Source: Mycolicibacterium aubagnense (GTDB taxonomy: Bacteria > Actinomycetota > Actinomycetes > Mycobacteriales > Mycobacteriaceae). Taken from it: a stretch of 64,000 nucleotides of DNA. Position 1 is the stretch's first letter, and each line of letters opens with the position of its first letter. Shown here piece after piece: positions 8,749-18,677 of the stretch. Location: the NCBI RefSeq assembly GCF_010730955.1, contig NZ_AP022577.1, forward strand, positions 2,852,001 through 2,916,000. Direction: 5' to 3'. Position numbers and translations under genes: made by a program. The notes below the pieces were generated by a model that did no database searches, had not been told where the DNA came from, and worked only from the letters and a program-made list of their open reading frames with translations.

Positions 8749-9534
8749 TTAAGCAGTCCGCAGGTAGTCCAACTGGGCCTGAACCGATTTCTCCGCGGCG
8801 TCCCACAGCTTCTGGTCGACGTCGGTGTAGACGTGCTCGACCACCTGCCGCGCCGACGCCTCGTCACCGAGCACCTGCAGGGCGCCCCGCACCTGGTCCA
8901 GCCGTTCCTCGCGGTGCGCGAGGTACATCGCCGTCACCTTGGATAGATCAGGCAGATCGGCACCATGCCCGGGCAGGACGGTCCGTCTGCCCAGCCCCTG
9001 CAGCCGCCGCAGTGATTCCAGGTAGTCGCGCAGGCTGCCGTCCTCGTTGTCGATGACGGTGGTGCCACGGCCCAAGACCGTGTCCGCGGTCAAGACGGCC
9101 TCGTCGACGAGGAAAGACAGCGAATCGGCCGTATGCCCCGGCGTAGCCATGACCTTGATCCGCAGGCCCGCGGCGTCGATCACCTCGCCGTCGGCGAGCG
9201 GTCCGCCCAGGCCGCGCAGAAAGCCGCTACCCACCGACCGCACCACTGCCCCGGTCATGCCGACGAGTTTGTCGATGCCACCGGTGTGGTCGTCGTGCTT
9301 GTGGCTGATCAGCACCAGCGGAATCTTGCCCAGCGCGGCGATCCGCTCCAGGTGCGCATCGTCGTCAGGCCCCGGGTCGACGACGACCATCTCGTCGCTA
9401 CCGGGCCCGCGCAGCACCCAGGTGTTGGTGCCGTCGAGCGTCATGATGCCCGGGTTGTCGCAGAGTAAGACGCCGGCCGACACTGTGTCTGTTTCCAACA
9501 CCGGCCGCAGCACGCCATACGCAGGATGATTCAT
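8749..9534 (-). CDS. Metallo-beta-lactamase-fold hydrolase (LACTB2-like)
   Basis: 261 residues, the Rv3677c position. The metal-binding motif SHKHDDHTGG (HxHxDH) is present, followed by the downstream ligands His in ATPGHTADS, Asp in LTADTVLG and His in LPGHGAD. The C-terminal helical part (RVREERL-type, here HREERLDQVRGAL) is characteristic of the LACTB2/RNase-like branch, so a nuclease or hydrolase role is possible; the substrate is unknown. It ends just before the crp hairpin and follows the RidA gene in the same direction. Confidence 0.85.
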   Translation of the reverse strand: MNHPAYGVLRPVLETDTVSAGVLLCDNPGIMTLDGTNTWVLRGPGSDEMVVVDPGPDDDAHLERIAALGKIPLVLISHKHDDHTGGIDKLVGMTGAVVRSVGSGFLRGLGGPLADGEVIDAAGLRIKVMATPGHTADSLSFLVDEAVLTADTVLGRGTTVIDNEDGSLRDYLESLRRLQGLGRRTVLPGHGADLPDLSKVTAMYLAHREERLDQVRGALQVLGDEASARQVVEHVYTDVDQKLWDAAEKSVQAQLDYLRTA

Positions 9535-9567
9535 AAGGACACAACCGCCCTCCCGATGGTCGATCGC

Positions 9568-10023
9568 TTACGCGATCTCCACGATCAGCTCCACCTCAAC
9601 AGGAGCATTCAACGGCAACTCGGAGACCCCGACCGCCGACCGGGCGTGCGCGCCGGCCGGGCCGAACACCTCGCCCAGCAACTCGGACGCCCCGTTGATC
9701 ACCGCGGGCTGGCCGTTGAACCCCGGCGCCGAGGCGACGAATCCGACGACCTTGACCACGCGCACCACCGAGTCGATGCCGACCAGCGCGTGCACCGCGG
9801 CCAGCGCGTTGAGTCCACAGATCCGAGCCAGGGCCTTGCCGTCGTCGGCGCTGACCTCAGCGCCGACCTTGCCTTCGGCCGGCAGCGTGCCGCCCTGCAT
9901 GGGCAACTGCCCCGAGGTGTAGACGAGATTTCCGGTGCGGACCGCGGGCACATACGCCGCCAGTGGCGCAACGACTTCCGGGAGCTCGATGCCGAGTTCG
10001 GCCAACCGGTCGGAAATACTCAC
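9568..10023 (-). CDS. RidA/YjgF-family enamine/imine deaminase-like protein
   Basis: 151 residues, the Rv3678c position. RidA-fold features are present: the segment GNLVYTSGQLPM, a helical core (LNALAAVHALVG) and the C-terminal strand with PVEVELIVEIA. The catalytic Arg of classical RidA (R105 in the C-x-R segment) is not evident in the PLNAPVEVE end, so it may belong to the longer, non-deaminase YjgF branch. GTG start at 10023 overlaps the stop of the upstream DUF4177 gene (GTGA). Confidence 0.82.
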   Translation of the reverse strand: MSISDRLAELGIELPEVVAPLAAYVPAVRTGNLVYTSGQLPMQGGTLPAEGKVGAEVSADDGKALARICGLNALAAVHALVGIDSVVRVVKVVGFVASAPGFNGQPAVINGASELLGEVFGPAGAHARSAVGVSELPLNAPVEVELIVEIA

Positions 10024-10181
10024 TTCGGCCGCTTCAGGTAGGCGACATGCTGCTCACCGCTCGGGTTGGCCAGTACCGACACCAACTCCCACCCGTCCTG
10101 GCCCCACTGGTCCAGGATCTGTTTGGTGGCGTGGATCAGCAACGGGACGGTGGCGTACTCCCACCGGGTCGGTTCGCTCAT
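10020..10181 (-). CDS. DUF4177-type 53-residue protein
   Basis: Very short gene matching Rv3678A by position, beginning at ATG 10181 with the sequence MSEPTRWEYATVPL. The WEYATVPL...GWELVSVL...YLKRP pattern is typical of the small DUF4177 family of unknown function. It overlaps the RidA gene by four bases and diverges from the ATPase pair 48 bases away, so the two operons share a short promoter region. Confidence 0.8.
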   Translation of the reverse strand: MSEPTRWEYATVPLLIHATKQILDQWGQDGWELVSVLANPSGEQHVAYLKRPK

Positions 10182-10229
10182 GCCGCCGAGCTTATCGGCC
10201 GAGGGGTACCGCATGGTTAACATGCTGGG

Positions 10230-11270
10230 GTGACCTCCGAATCCACGGGCCAAACCCATACCGGTTGGCCCGCGCGCCTGGACCAGGCGCGCCTCCACTT
10301 CGTCACCGGCAAGGGCGGGACTGGCAAAACCACCGTCGCCGCCGCGCTGGCGCTGGCGCTGGCCGCCGGTGGCCGCAGCGTCTTGCTGGTCGAGGTCGAG
10401 GGGCGCCAGGGCATCGCTCAGCTTTTCGACGTGCCGCCACTGCCGTACGGAGAGCAGAAGATCGCGACCGCCGAGGGCGGCGGGCAGGTCAACGCGCTGG
10501 CCATCGACACCGAGGCCGCGTTCCTGGAATACCTGGACATGTTCTACAACCTCGGCATCGCGGGCCGCGCCATGAAGCGCATCGGTGCCGTCGAGTTCGC
10601 CACCACGATCGCGCCCGGCCTGCGTGACGTCCTGCTCACCGGCAAGATCAAGGAGGTCGTGGTCCGTAACGGCAAGTCCGCCAAGGAACTCAAGGGACAG
10701 CGTCCCTACGACGCCGTCGTGGTCGACGCCCCGCCGACGGGCCGCATCTCCCGCTTTCTCGACGTCACCAAGGCCGTCTCGGATCTCGCCAAGGGCGGCC
10801 CGGTGCACTCCCAGGCCGATGGCGTCGTGAAGCTGCTGCACTCGGAGCTCACCGCCATCCATCTGGTCACGCTGCTCGAGGCGCTGCCGGTGCAGGAGAC
10901 CCTGGAGGCCATCGAAGAATTGCGGGAGCTGGACCTGCCGATCGGCAGCGTCATCGTCAACCGCAACATCCCGGCGTACCTGTCGGTGGACGATCTGGCG
11001 AAGGCCGCCGAGGGCGTCGTCGACGCCGATGCGGTGCGCGCCGGCCTCTCCGACGCCGGAATCACCCTGTCCGACAGCGACTTCGCCGGACTGCTCACCG
11101 AGACCATCCAGCACGCGACGCGCATGATGGCACGCGCCGAGAGCGCCGAGGCGCTCGACGCCCTCGAAGTGCCCCGCCTCGAACTGCCCGCCCTGCCCGA
11201 CGGGGTCGACCTGGGCAGCCTGTACGAACTCGCCGAAGCGCTCGAGCAGCAAGGGGTTGGCACCAAATGA
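10230..11270 (+). CDS. bagA: Get3/ArsA-like ATPase, first of pair (BagA)
   Basis: 346 residues, the Rv3679 position. The deviant Walker A motif with signature lysine reads GKGGTGKTT near the N-terminus; switch II reads VVVDAPPTG. These define the ArsA/Get3 branch of SIMIBI NTPases. In M. tuberculosis the pair Rv3679-Rv3680 was described as BagA/BagB and protects against glycerol- and nitrite-linked stress; that link is from memory. The start is GTG at 10230. The end overlaps the partner gene by four bases (ATGA), in line with a heteromeric complex. Confidence 0.88.
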   Translation: MTSESTGQTHTGWPARLDQARLHFVTGKGGTGKTTVAAALALALAAGGRSVLLVEVEGRQGIAQLFDVPPLPYGEQKIATAEGGGQVNALAIDTEAAFLEYLDMFYNLGIAGRAMKRIGAVEFATTIAPGLRDVLLTGKIKEVVVRNGKSAKELKGQRPYDAVVVDAPPTGRISRFLDVTKAVSDLAKGGPVHSQADGVVKLLHSELTAIHLVTLLEALPVQETLEAIEELRELDLPIGSVIVNRNIPAYLSVDDLAKAAEGVVDADAVRAGLSDAGITLSDSDFAGLLTETIQHATRMMARAESAEALDALEVPRLELPALPDGVDLGSLYELAEALEQQGVGTK

Positions 11271-12415
11271 GCGGCAAGCCAGGCCATAACCTGTTGAAGC
11301 TGGATATGCACGCGATCCTGTCGGACACCGCGAATCGCGTCGTGGTGTGCTGCGGCGCGGGCGGCGTCGGCAAGACCACCACGGCCGCCGCGATGGCGCT
11401 GCGCGCGGCCGAGTACGGCCGCACCGTCGTGGTGCTGACCATCGACCCGGCCAAGCGGCTGGCGCAGGCCCTCGGCATCAAGGACCTCGGCAACACCCCG
11501 CAGCGGGTGCCGCTGGCGCCGGAGGTGCCGGGCGAGCTCTACGCGATGATGCTGGATATGCGTCGCACCTTCGACGAGATGGTGGTGCAGTACTCGGGCG
11601 AAGACCGCGCCGACTCCATCTTGGAGAACCAGTTCTACCAAACCGTCGCGACGTCGCTGTCGGGCACGCAGGAGTACATGGCGATGGAGAAACTCGGCCA
11701 ACTGCTGGCCGAGGACAAATGGGATCTGGTCGTCGTCGACACCCCGCCGTCGCGCAACGCGCTGGACTTCCTGGATGCGCCGAAGCGGCTGGGCAACTTC
11801 ATGGACAGTCGCCTGTGGCGCCTGCTGCTCGGACCGGGCCGCGGCATCGGCCGGCTGGTCACCGGGGCCATGGGCCTGGCGATGAAGGCGCTGTCGACCG
11901 TGCTCGGTTCGCAGATGCTCTCCGACGCAGCCGGTTTCGTGCAGTCCCTGGACGCGACGTTCGGCGGGTTCCGCGAGAAGGCCGACCGCACCTACGAACT
12001 GCTCAAGCGGCCCGGCACCCGGTTCGTCGTGGTCTCGGCTGCCGAGCCCGACGCGCTGCGCGAGGCGTCGTTCTTCGTCGACCGGCTGTCGCAGGAGCAG
12101 ATGCCGCTGGCCGGCCTGATTCTCAACCGCACGCACCCGATGCTGTGCGATCTCACCGCCGATGCCGCCGACGAGGCCGCGGGCAAGCTCGAGCAGTCCG
12201 GTCAGGACGGCGACGCGCTGGCCGCGGCCACGCTGCGGATCCACGCGAACCGCTCCGTCATCGCCAAGCGCGAAGTCCGGCTGTTGTCGCGATTCACCGG
12301 CGCCAACCCGCACGTGGCGTTGGTGGGCGTGCCCTCCTTGCCGTTCGAGGTGTCCGACCTCGAGGCCCTGCGGGCGATCGCCGATCAGATCACGGGCGAC
12401 GTCGTCAAGGCCTGA
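11267..12415 (+). CDS. bagB: Get3/ArsA-like ATPase, second of pair (BagB)
   Basis: 382 residues, the Rv3680 position. It carries the Walker [12 protein letters not shown] and the switch motif [18 protein letters not shown], followed by long amphipathic helices ([18 protein letters not shown]) that could form a hydrophobic groove. Paralogous to the gene before it and coupled to it by an ATGA overlap. A role as partner ATPase in the same complex is inferred from this arrangement and from work on the M. tuberculosis pair. Confidence 0.88.
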   Translation: MSGKPGHNLLKLDMHAILSDTANRVVVCCGAGGVGKTTTAAAMALRAAEYGRTVVVLTIDPAKRLAQALGIKDLGNTPQRVPLAPEVPGELYAMMLDMRRTFDEMVVQYSGEDRADSILENQFYQTVATSLSGTQEYMAMEKLGQLLAEDKWDLVVVDTPPSRNALDFLDAPKRLGNFMDSRLWRLLLGPGRGIGRLVTGAMGLAMKALSTVLGSQMLSDAAGFVQSLDATFGGFREKADRTYELLKRPGTRFVVVSAAEPDALREASFFVDRLSQEQMPLAGLILNRTHPMLCDLTADAADEAAGKLEQSGQDGDALAAATLRIHANRSVIAKREVRLLSRFTGANPHVALVGVPSLPFEVSDLEALRAIADQITGDVVKA

Positions 12416-12477
12416 GCCCCGGATATCCCGCAGAGAGCCGCCGGAAACCGCGGTTGATGCGTTGCGCCAGAAGAGGT

Positions 12478-12861
12478 TTAGACCGCGTTGCGGTGCTTGC
12501 GCTGAGTAGCGAAGAACTCCGCCCAGGACACCACCTCGGGGTGCTGCTTGAGCAGGGCACGGCGCTGGCGCTCGGTCATGCCGCCCCAAACACCGAACTC
12601 GACGCGGTTGTCGAGGGCGTCGGCACCACACTCGACGATCACCGGGCAATGTCGGCAGATGACGGCGGCCTTGCGCTGCGCGGCGCCGCGGACGAACAGC
12701 TCATCCGGGTCGGCCTGCCGGCACCGGGCTTGAGAGACCCAGGCGATTCTGGCTTCTGCTTCAGGTTGGACCACACCCGGTATCGCGCCGTTTCCGGCCT
12801 GGGGGGCGACTGTTGCGCGAACTACTGGCTGTGTACCTGTCACCAGCGATCCCTTCGTCAC
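12478..12861 (-). CDS. whiB4: WhiB4 iron-sulfur redox-sensing transcription regulator
   Basis: 127 residues, the Rv3681c position. Four cluster cysteines at about 47, 69, 72 and 78 (ARCRQ, VICRHCPVIVEC), then the WhiB beta-turn GVWGGMTERQRR and a basic C-terminus for DNA binding. WhiB4 holds an oxygen-sensitive 4Fe-4S cluster and regulates antioxidant genes in M. tuberculosis. Transcribed away from ponA2; the 263 bases between them hold both promoters but no motif I could assign. Confidence 0.95.
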   Translation of the reverse strand: MTKGSLVTGTQPVVRATVAPQAGNGAIPGVVQPEAEARIAWVSQARCRQADPDELFVRGAAQRKAAVICRHCPVIVECGADALDNRVEFGVWGGMTERQRRALLKQHPEVVSWAEFFATQRKHRNAV

Positions 12862-13124
12862 ACCGTCTCCCGACGGCCGAATCCACCCGGGTAGGTCGCT
12901 GATGCGATCTACGCCACATTGCGGCTAGTAGTGTTACCTAGATCGCATTGTGTGTTCAAGTTAGGTGGTCACCGGCCTTTTGCGCAATGGGTCAACGGCC
13001 GCTTTTTTGGGACGTGTGTCCAAACGTCAATTTTTGCCCGTGTCGCAGCCCCCTGGTTGCCCAGATGACGTGGTAATCGACCAGCACTCGGCTGCTGGCT
13101 ACGACGGTCGCTACGCTGTACCCC

Positions 13125-15560
13125 ATGTCCGAGCGACCGCAGAATCGTCCGCCGACCGCGGTCACCGTCATCAAGATGACGTGGTGCTGTCTGCTCGCTG
13201 CCGTGGTGCTCGCCGCGATGATGTTCCCGCTCATTGGGGGTGTCGGCCTGATGTCCAACCGGGCGTCCGATGTGGTGGCCAACGGTTCGGCCCAGCTGGT
13301 CGAAGGCGACGCGCCCGCCGTATCCACCATGGTGGATGCCAAAGGCAACCCGATCGCCTGGCTGTATTCGCAGCGCCGTTTCGAGGTCCCGAGCGATCAG
13401 ATCGCCAACACCATGAAGCTCGCCATCGTCTCGATCGAGGACAAACGGTTTGCCGAGCACAACGGGGTGGACTGGAAGGGCACTCTCACGGGCCTGTCCG
13501 GCTACATGTCCGGTGCCGCCGATACGCGCGGTGGATCCACCATCGAGCAGCAGTACGTCAAGAACTACCAGCTGCTCGTGGTCGCCCAGAGCGACGCCGA
13601 ACGACGGGCCGCCATCGAGACCACCCCGGCCCGCAAGCTGCGTGAGATCCGCATGGCGCTGACGCTCGACAAGACCTTCACCAAGTCCGAGATCCTGACG
13701 CGCTACCTGAACCTGGTGTCGTTCGGCAATGGCGCGTTCGGCATCCAGGACGCCGCCCAGACGTACTTCGGCATCAACGCCTCGCAGCTGAACTGGCAGC
13801 AGGCCGCGCTGCTGGCCGGCATGGTGCAGTCCACCAGTGGGCTGGACCCCTACGTCAACCCCGACGGCGCCCTGGCACGTCGAAACCTGGTGCTGGACAC
13901 CATGATCCAGAATGTCCCTCAGGAGGCTGACGCGCTGCGGGCCGCAAAGGCGGAGCCCCTCGGTATCCTGCCGCAGCCCAATCAGCTGCCTCGCGGCTGC
14001 ATCGCCGCCGGGGACCGCGCCTTCTTCTGCGATTACGTGCTCGACTACCTCTCGAAGGCGGGCATCAGCAAGGACCAGGTTGCCAAGGGCGGCTACCTGA
14101 TCCGCACCACGATCGACCCGGACATCCAGAACTCGGTCAAGTCGTCGATCGACGGCATCGCCTCCCCGACCATCGACGGCATCGGCAGCGTCATGAGCGT
14201 CATCCGGCCCGGCAAGGACAACCACCAGGTGGTGGCGATGGCCAGCAACCGGACCTACGGGCTGAACACCGCGGCCGGGGAAACCATGCAGCCGCAACCG
14301 TTTTCGCTCGTGGGTGACGGCGCGGGCTCCATCTTCAAGCTCTTCACCACCGCAGCGGCCTTGGATATGGGGATGGGCATCAACGCCCAGCTGGACGTGC
14401 CCGGCCGCTTCGAGGCCAAGGGCCTGGGCAGCGGCGGCGCGAAGGGCTGCCCGAAGGACAAGTGGTGCGTCGAGAACGACGGTAAGTATCGAGGCAGTAT
14501 GAACGTCACCGAAGCGCTGGCGACGTCGCCGAATACCGCGTTCGCCAAGCTGATCTCGCAGGTCGGCGTCGCCCGCGCCGTCGACATGGCGGTCAAGCTG
14601 GGTCTGCGCTCCTACGCCGACCCGGGCACCGCCCGTCCGTACGACCCGAACAGCAACGAGAGCCTGTCCGACTTCATCAAGCGGCAGAACATCGGTTCGT
14701 TCACCCTCGGCCCGTTCGAGGTGAATGCCCTCGAACTGTCGAACGTCGCGGCCACGCTGGCCTCGGGCGGCACCTGGTGCCCGCCGAACCCGGTGGACAA
14801 GGTGTTCGACCGGCACGGCAACGAGGTCTCGGTGACCACCCAGACCTGTGAGCAGGCGGTCCCCGAGGGTCTGGCCAACACCCTGGCCAACGCGATGAGC
14901 AAGGACGCCATCAGCGGCACCGGCGCCGGCGCCGCGCAGTCGGTGGGCTGGACGTTGCCGGTGTCCGGAAAGACGGGTACCACCGAGGCCCACCGGTCGT
15001 CCGCGTTCCTCGGCTTCACCAGCGCCTACGCCGCCGCCAACTACATCTACGACGACTCCACCACGCCGTCCGACTTGTGCTCGTTCCCGCTGCGCCAGTG
15101 CGGCCGTGGTGATCTCTACGGCGGCCACGAGCCGGCCCGGACCTGGTTCACCGCCATGAAGCAGTTCACCCCACCCAACGTGGTGCTGCCACCGACCGAC
15201 CCGCGCTACGTCGACGGCGGACCGGGTTCGAAGGTGCCGAGCGTCGCGGGTATGGACCTCGACCTGGCGCAGAACCGCATCAAGGAGGCCGGCTTCCAAT
15301 TGGCCCCGCAGCCGTCGTGGGTCAACAGCACAGCACCGTCGGGCCAGGTGGTCGGCACCTCCCCGTCGGGCCAGACCATCCCCGGCTCGATCGTCACGAT
15401 CCAGGTCAGCAACGGCATCGCGCCGCCGCCTCCGCCGCCTCCGCCGGTGGGGATTCCGGGAATCGATGGCCTGCCTCCGGTGCAGATCGGGTCGACGGTC
15501 GTGGAGATTCCAGGCCTGCCGCCCATCACCGTGCCGGTCCTCGGTCCGCCGCCCCCATAG
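13125..15560 (+). CDS. ponA2: Bifunctional class A penicillin-binding protein PonA2
   Basis: 811 residues. An N-terminal cytoplasmic tail and one transmembrane helix (LLAAVVLAAMMFPLIGG) lead into a GT51 glycosyltransferase domain (IVSIEDKRFAEHNGVDW, GGSTIEQQYVKN) and a transpeptidase domain with all three motifs: Ser in GSIFKLF near residue 402, SPNTAF, and SGKTGTT. A PASTA domain follows (VPSVAGMDLDLAQNRIKEAG), then a Pro-rich tail. It polymerises and cross-links peptidoglycan. The PASTA domain and the position after whiB4 distinguish it from PonA1. Confidence 0.96.
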   Translation: MSERPQNRPPTAVTVIKMTWCCLLAAVVLAAMMFPLIGGVGLMSNRASDVVANGSAQLVEGDAPAVSTMVDAKGNPIAWLYSQRRFEVPSDQIANTMKLAIVSIEDKRFAEHNGVDWKGTLTGLSGYMSGAADTRGGSTIEQQYVKNYQLLVVAQSDAERRAAIETTPARKLREIRMALTLDKTFTKSEILTRYLNLVSFGNGAFGIQDAAQTYFGINASQLNWQQAALLAGMVQSTSGLDPYVNPDGALARRNLVLDTMIQNVPQEADALRAAKAEPLGILPQPNQLPRGCIAAGDRAFFCDYVLDYLSKAGISKDQVAKGGYLIRTTIDPDIQNSVKSSIDGIASPTIDGIGSVMSVIRPGKDNHQVVAMASNRTYGLNTAAGETMQPQPFSLVGDGAGSIFKLFTTAAALDMGMGINAQLDVPGRFEAKGLGSGGAKGCPKDKWCVENDGKYRGSMNVTEALATSPNTAFAKLISQVGVARAVDMAVKLGLRSYADPGTARPYDPNSNESLSDFIKRQNIGSFTLGPFEVNALELSNVAATLASGGTWCPPNPVDKVFDRHGNEVSVTTQTCEQAVPEGLANTLANAMSKDAISGTGAGAAQSVGWTLPVSGKTGTTEAHRSSAFLGFTSAYAAANYIYDDSTTPSDLCSFPLRQCGRGDLYGGHEPARTWFTAMKQFTPPNVVLPPTDPRYVDGGPGSKVPSVAGMDLDLAQNRIKEAGFQLAPQPSWVNSTAPSGQVVGTSPSGQTIPGSIVTIQVSNGIAPPPPPPPPVGIPGIDGLPPVQIGSTVVEIPGLPPITVPVLGPPPP

Positions 15561-15663
15561 ACCCGGCCGAAACCTCAGAACGACCTAAGCCAACCCTGTG
15601 GGCTTTCTAACGATGACCAGCGACAACGGGTCAACTGCAACACTGAGCAAGTAGGCTGCCTGC

Positions 15664-16614
15664 ATGTCTGCGATCGTCCGCAATGCTGCCGTCACCGTCG
15701 CCGGATCACTGACTGCAGGCCTCGCCTACGCGTCGCTCATCGAGCGCAACGCGTTCGTGGTCCGCGAGGTCACCATGCCGGTGCTGACGCCCGGTTCGTC
15801 GCCGCTGCGGGTGCTGCACCTGAGCGATCTGCATATGATGCCGGCGCAGCGTCGCAAGCAGGCGTGGCTGCGCGAGCTGGCCCGCTGGGAACCGGATCTG
15901 GTGGTCAACACCGGCGACAACCTCTCGCATCCGAAATCGGTGCCGGCCGTGGTGCAGGCGATGGGCGATCTACTGGCGGTGCCCGGCGTGTTTGTGTTCG
16001 GCAGCAACGACTACTTCGCACCGAAGCCGAAGAACCCGGCCAACTACCTGTTCAGCAAGCACAAGCGGATCACCGGCCGGCCGCTGCCGTGGCAGGACCT
16101 GCGCGCGGCGTTCACCGAGCGCGGCTGGCTGGACATGACCCACACCCGGCGCGAGATCGAAGTCAACGGCCAGCTCATCGCCGTGGCCGGCGTCGACGAT
16201 CCGCACTTGGACCGCGACCGCTACGACACCATCGCCGGGCGGCCCAACCCGGCGGCCAATCTGTCGCTGGGCGTCGCGCACGCGCCGTACACCCGCGTGC
16301 TGGACCGCTTCGCCGACGACGGCTACCAGCTGGTGCTGGCCGGGCACACGCACGGCGGGCAGCTGTGCGTCCCGTTCTACGGCGCGCTGGTGACCAACTG
16401 CGACATCGACACCTCCCGGGTGAAGGGCCCGTCCCGCTGGGGCACCCATACGCAGCTGCACGTCTCGGCGGGCCTCGGCACGTCGCCGTACACGCCGGTG
16501 CGCTTCTGCTGCCGGCCCGAGGTGACACTGCTGACCCTCGTGGCCGCACCGACCGGCGGCGGGCACGCCGGCATCGGCGCCGATATGACGCAGCCGGCCG
16601 TCTCCGCACGGTGA
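15664..16614 (+). CDS. Membrane-anchored metallophosphoesterase
   Basis: 316 residues, the Rv3683 position. An N-terminal hydrophobic helix is followed by calcineurin-like motifs: HLSDLHMMP (DxH), NTGDNL (GDN), FGSNDYF (GND replaced by SND), AHAPY and AGHTHGGQ. The family hydrolyses phosphoesters such as lipid or nucleotide phosphates at the membrane face (YkuE-like). Overlaps the following PLP enzyme by four bases (GTGA). Confidence 0.88.
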   Translation: MSAIVRNAAVTVAGSLTAGLAYASLIERNAFVVREVTMPVLTPGSSPLRVLHLSDLHMMPAQRRKQAWLRELARWEPDLVVNTGDNLSHPKSVPAVVQAMGDLLAVPGVFVFGSNDYFAPKPKNPANYLFSKHKRITGRPLPWQDLRAAFTERGWLDMTHTRREIEVNGQLIAVAGVDDPHLDRDRYDTIAGRPNPAANLSLGVAHAPYTRVLDRFADDGYQLVLAGHTHGGQLCVPFYGALVTNCDIDTSRVKGPSRWGTHTQLHVSAGLGTSPYTPVRFCCRPEVTLLTLVAAPTGGGHAGIGADMTQPAVSAR

Positions 16615-17711
16615 CCTCACCGGTGGCGGCCCGCAGCGTCGACCGAGACTGGGTGGCGGGCGCGGTCCGCCTGATCGAGGCCGACGCCCGGCGCAGCGCC
16701 GACACCCACCTCCTGCGTTATCCATTGCCTGCCGCGTGGAGCGCCGCTGTCGACGTCCAGCTGTATCTCAAGGACGAGAGCACGCACATCACCGGCAGCC
16801 TCAAGCACCGGCTGGCCCGGTCGCTGTTCTTGTACGGGCTGTGCAACGGCTGGATCGGCCCGCAGACGACCGTCATCGAGGCGTCGTCCGGTTCGACGGC
16901 AGTGTCCGAGGCGTATTTCGCGGCGCTGTTGGGCCTGGAGTTCATCGCGGTGATGCCGTCATCGACCAGCGTGGCCAAAGTCGAGCTGATCGAAAACCAG
17001 GGTGGCCGTTGCCATTTCGTCGAGCAGTCATCTCAGGTGTACGCCGAGGCGGAAAGGCTGGCGCAGCAGACCGGCGGCCACTACCTGGATCAGTTCACCA
17101 ACGCCGAGCGGGCCACCGACTGGCGGGGCAACAACAACATCGCGGAGTCGATCTTCTCGCAGCTGCGTGACGAGACGCATCCGATCCCGGAGTGGATCGT
17201 GGTCGGCGCAGGCACCGGCGGCACCAGCGCGACGATCGGGCGGTTCCTCCGTTACCGACGCCACGCCACCCGGCTGTGCGTGGTGGATCCGGAGAATTCG
17301 GCGTTTTATCCGTCCTGGGCCACCGGCGACCGAGACGTGTTCACCGGCGCGTCGTCACGTATCGAGGGCATCGGCCGGCCTCGGGTGGAGCCGTCGTTCC
17401 TGCCCGGCGTAGTGGACGCCATGGTGTGTGTGCCGGATGCCGCCTCAGTGGCCGCAGCGCGGCATGTGAGCAAGGTTCTGGGCCGCCGGGTGGGTCCGTC
17501 CACGGGCACGAATATCTGGGGTGCGTTCGGGCTCCTGGCCGAGATGGTGGCACAGGGGCGCAGCGGATCGGTGGTGACACTCCTGGCCGACAGCGGGGAC
17601 CGCTACGCCGACACCTACTTCGACGACGCGTGGGTCAGTAGCCGCGGGCTCGACTCCATCGAAGCCGTGGCAGCACTGGCGGAATTCGAGCGCTCCGGCC
17701 GCTGGGAGTGA
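16611..17711 (+). CDS. cds1: PLP-dependent cysteine desulfhydrase (Cds1-like)
   Basis: 366 residues from GTG 16611, which overlaps the previous stop. Fold-type II PLP enzyme of the cysteine synthase superfamily: PLP lysine in SLKHR (about residue 65), the substrate loop [15 protein letters not shown], and the phosphate-binding glycine loop [12 protein letters not shown]. In M. tuberculosis Rv3684 was characterised as Cds1, which releases H2S, pyruvate and ammonia from cysteine. That assignment rests on synteny and family here. Confidence 0.85.
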   Translation: MTSPVAARSVDRDWVAGAVRLIEADARRSADTHLLRYPLPAAWSAAVDVQLYLKDESTHITGSLKHRLARSLFLYGLCNGWIGPQTTVIEASSGSTAVSEAYFAALLGLEFIAVMPSSTSVAKVELIENQGGRCHFVEQSSQVYAEAERLAQQTGGHYLDQFTNAERATDWRGNNNIAESIFSQLRDETHPIPEWIVVGAGTGGTSATIGRFLRYRRHATRLCVVDPENSAFYPSWATGDRDVFTGASSRIEGIGRPRVEPSFLPGVVDAMVCVPDAASVAAARHVSKVLGRRVGPSTGTNIWGAFGLLAEMVAQGRSGSVVTLLADSGDRYADTYFDDAWVSSRGLDSIEAVAALAEFERSGRWE

Positions 17712-17809
17712 CCAATCCGCATGGCTGCGCGGTAGTCAGAGGTGAAGAACAGCCACAGCGCCGCGAGACCGAAAAATCCGCAGTAGAGCAGGGCTCCCAA
17801 TCCGGTCAT
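17615..17809 (-). CDS. Possible small single-span membrane protein, antisense to cds1 end
   Basis: 64-residue frame starting at ATG 17809 with a fair ribosome site (GAGGAACGATC before ATG). The first 25 residues form a convincing transmembrane helix ([18 protein letters not shown]); the remainder reads antisense through the last 97 bases of cds1 and looks like unselected sequence. It may be real, or a shorter product whose end is poorly defined. Confidence 0.4.
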   Translation of the reverse strand: MTGLGALLYCGFFGLAALWLFFTSDYRAAMRIGHSQRPERSNSASAATASMESSPRLLTHASSK

Positions 17810-18001
17810 GATCGTTCCTCGCTTTCTCGTGTTCAGCCGTCGTTCACCACGGTTACTTGATTAAACCCACGATGCGCGAAATTCCATCCCTCCAGCGGAC
17901 GTGATCTTCGCCGCTGCACCCATCCACCTGCAGTTACCTCACCTCACAAGGGCCGTTTGGCTTCTGAGGGTCCCCGTGCGATACGCTGTCGTGGCTTCAC
18001 G

Positions 18002-18075
<74 letters not shown>

Positions 18076-18084
18076 CAAGTGAGC

Positions 18085-18125
18085 AAGGCCCTGACCAGGG
18101 AAATCTGGTCGGGGCCTTCTTGTTT
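18085..18125 (+). terminator. Terminator after tRNA-Pro
   Basis: AAGGCCCTGACCAG pairs with CTGGTCGGGGCCTT (14 bases, one G-T pair) around a six-base loop, followed by CTTGTTT. It lies ten bases after the tRNA. Confidence 0.85.
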
Positions 18126-18205
18126 CAGGAGGCCGCGGCAGATCACCCGCCCATGCGGTTACGGCCCGCGTCGCAAAACCGACCCGAGAAACTCGCGCGT
18201 GGGCC

Positions 18206-18460
18206 TTATGCGCAGATGCTGACGAACGGCACGGTCACACATGGCGGCGGCCATCCGGGGCCGCCGCCCCAGCCACGATGGCCCCAGCCCCAGCCGTGGT
18301 GGTTGTCCCAGTCGCCGCCGCCCCAACCGTGGTCCATCGGGATCATGCCGGGATCAAGCGCCGGCGACGCGCCGGCGCTTCCCGAACCGATACCCAGAAC
18401 CGCGGCCACCAGGCCTGCGGCGAATGCTGTTGTCGATGCAATCTTCCTGTACGTGGCCAT
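18206..18460 (-). CDS. Small secreted Gly/Trp/His-rich protein
   Basis: 84 residues from ATG 18460, which has a good ribosome site (CGGAGG, 8 bases upstream); an earlier in-frame start exists but lacks one. A signal peptide ([22 protein letters not shown]) is followed by a short mature region rich in Gly, Trp, Asp and His ([19 protein letters not shown]) and ending with two cysteines (PPCVTV, SICA). Such peptides are common in mycobacteria and their function is unknown. It diverges from lfrR. Confidence 0.7.
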   Translation of the reverse strand: MATYRKIASTTAFAAGLVAAVLGIGSGSAGASPALDPGMIPMDHGWGGGDWDNHHGWGWGHRGWGGGPGWPPPCVTVPFVSICA

Positions 18461-18677
18461 GGCCCGCCTCCGGAAACAACCCAACATAATCAGTAATAGA
18501 TACCGTCAAGTGTAGTTTTTTTGAGCTGCAGATGACATTGCCCGAGTACCCCAGGGCGCCGGATTTGAACCCGATTCCGCAGCCAACCGCCGCGCGAAAA
18601 TCCCATTCAAGCAGCGTCATCCGGTGTTTTGGCACACAACTGTCCCATTTTGGGCCGCATTGCGCTACCTTTGATAC

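Noticed and set aside
12969..15299. 776-codon open frame on the minus strand
   Set aside because: It lies opposite ponA2, is composed of Arg/Gly/Val/Asp-rich shadow sequence and has no domain; long antisense frames are common in GC-rich DNA.
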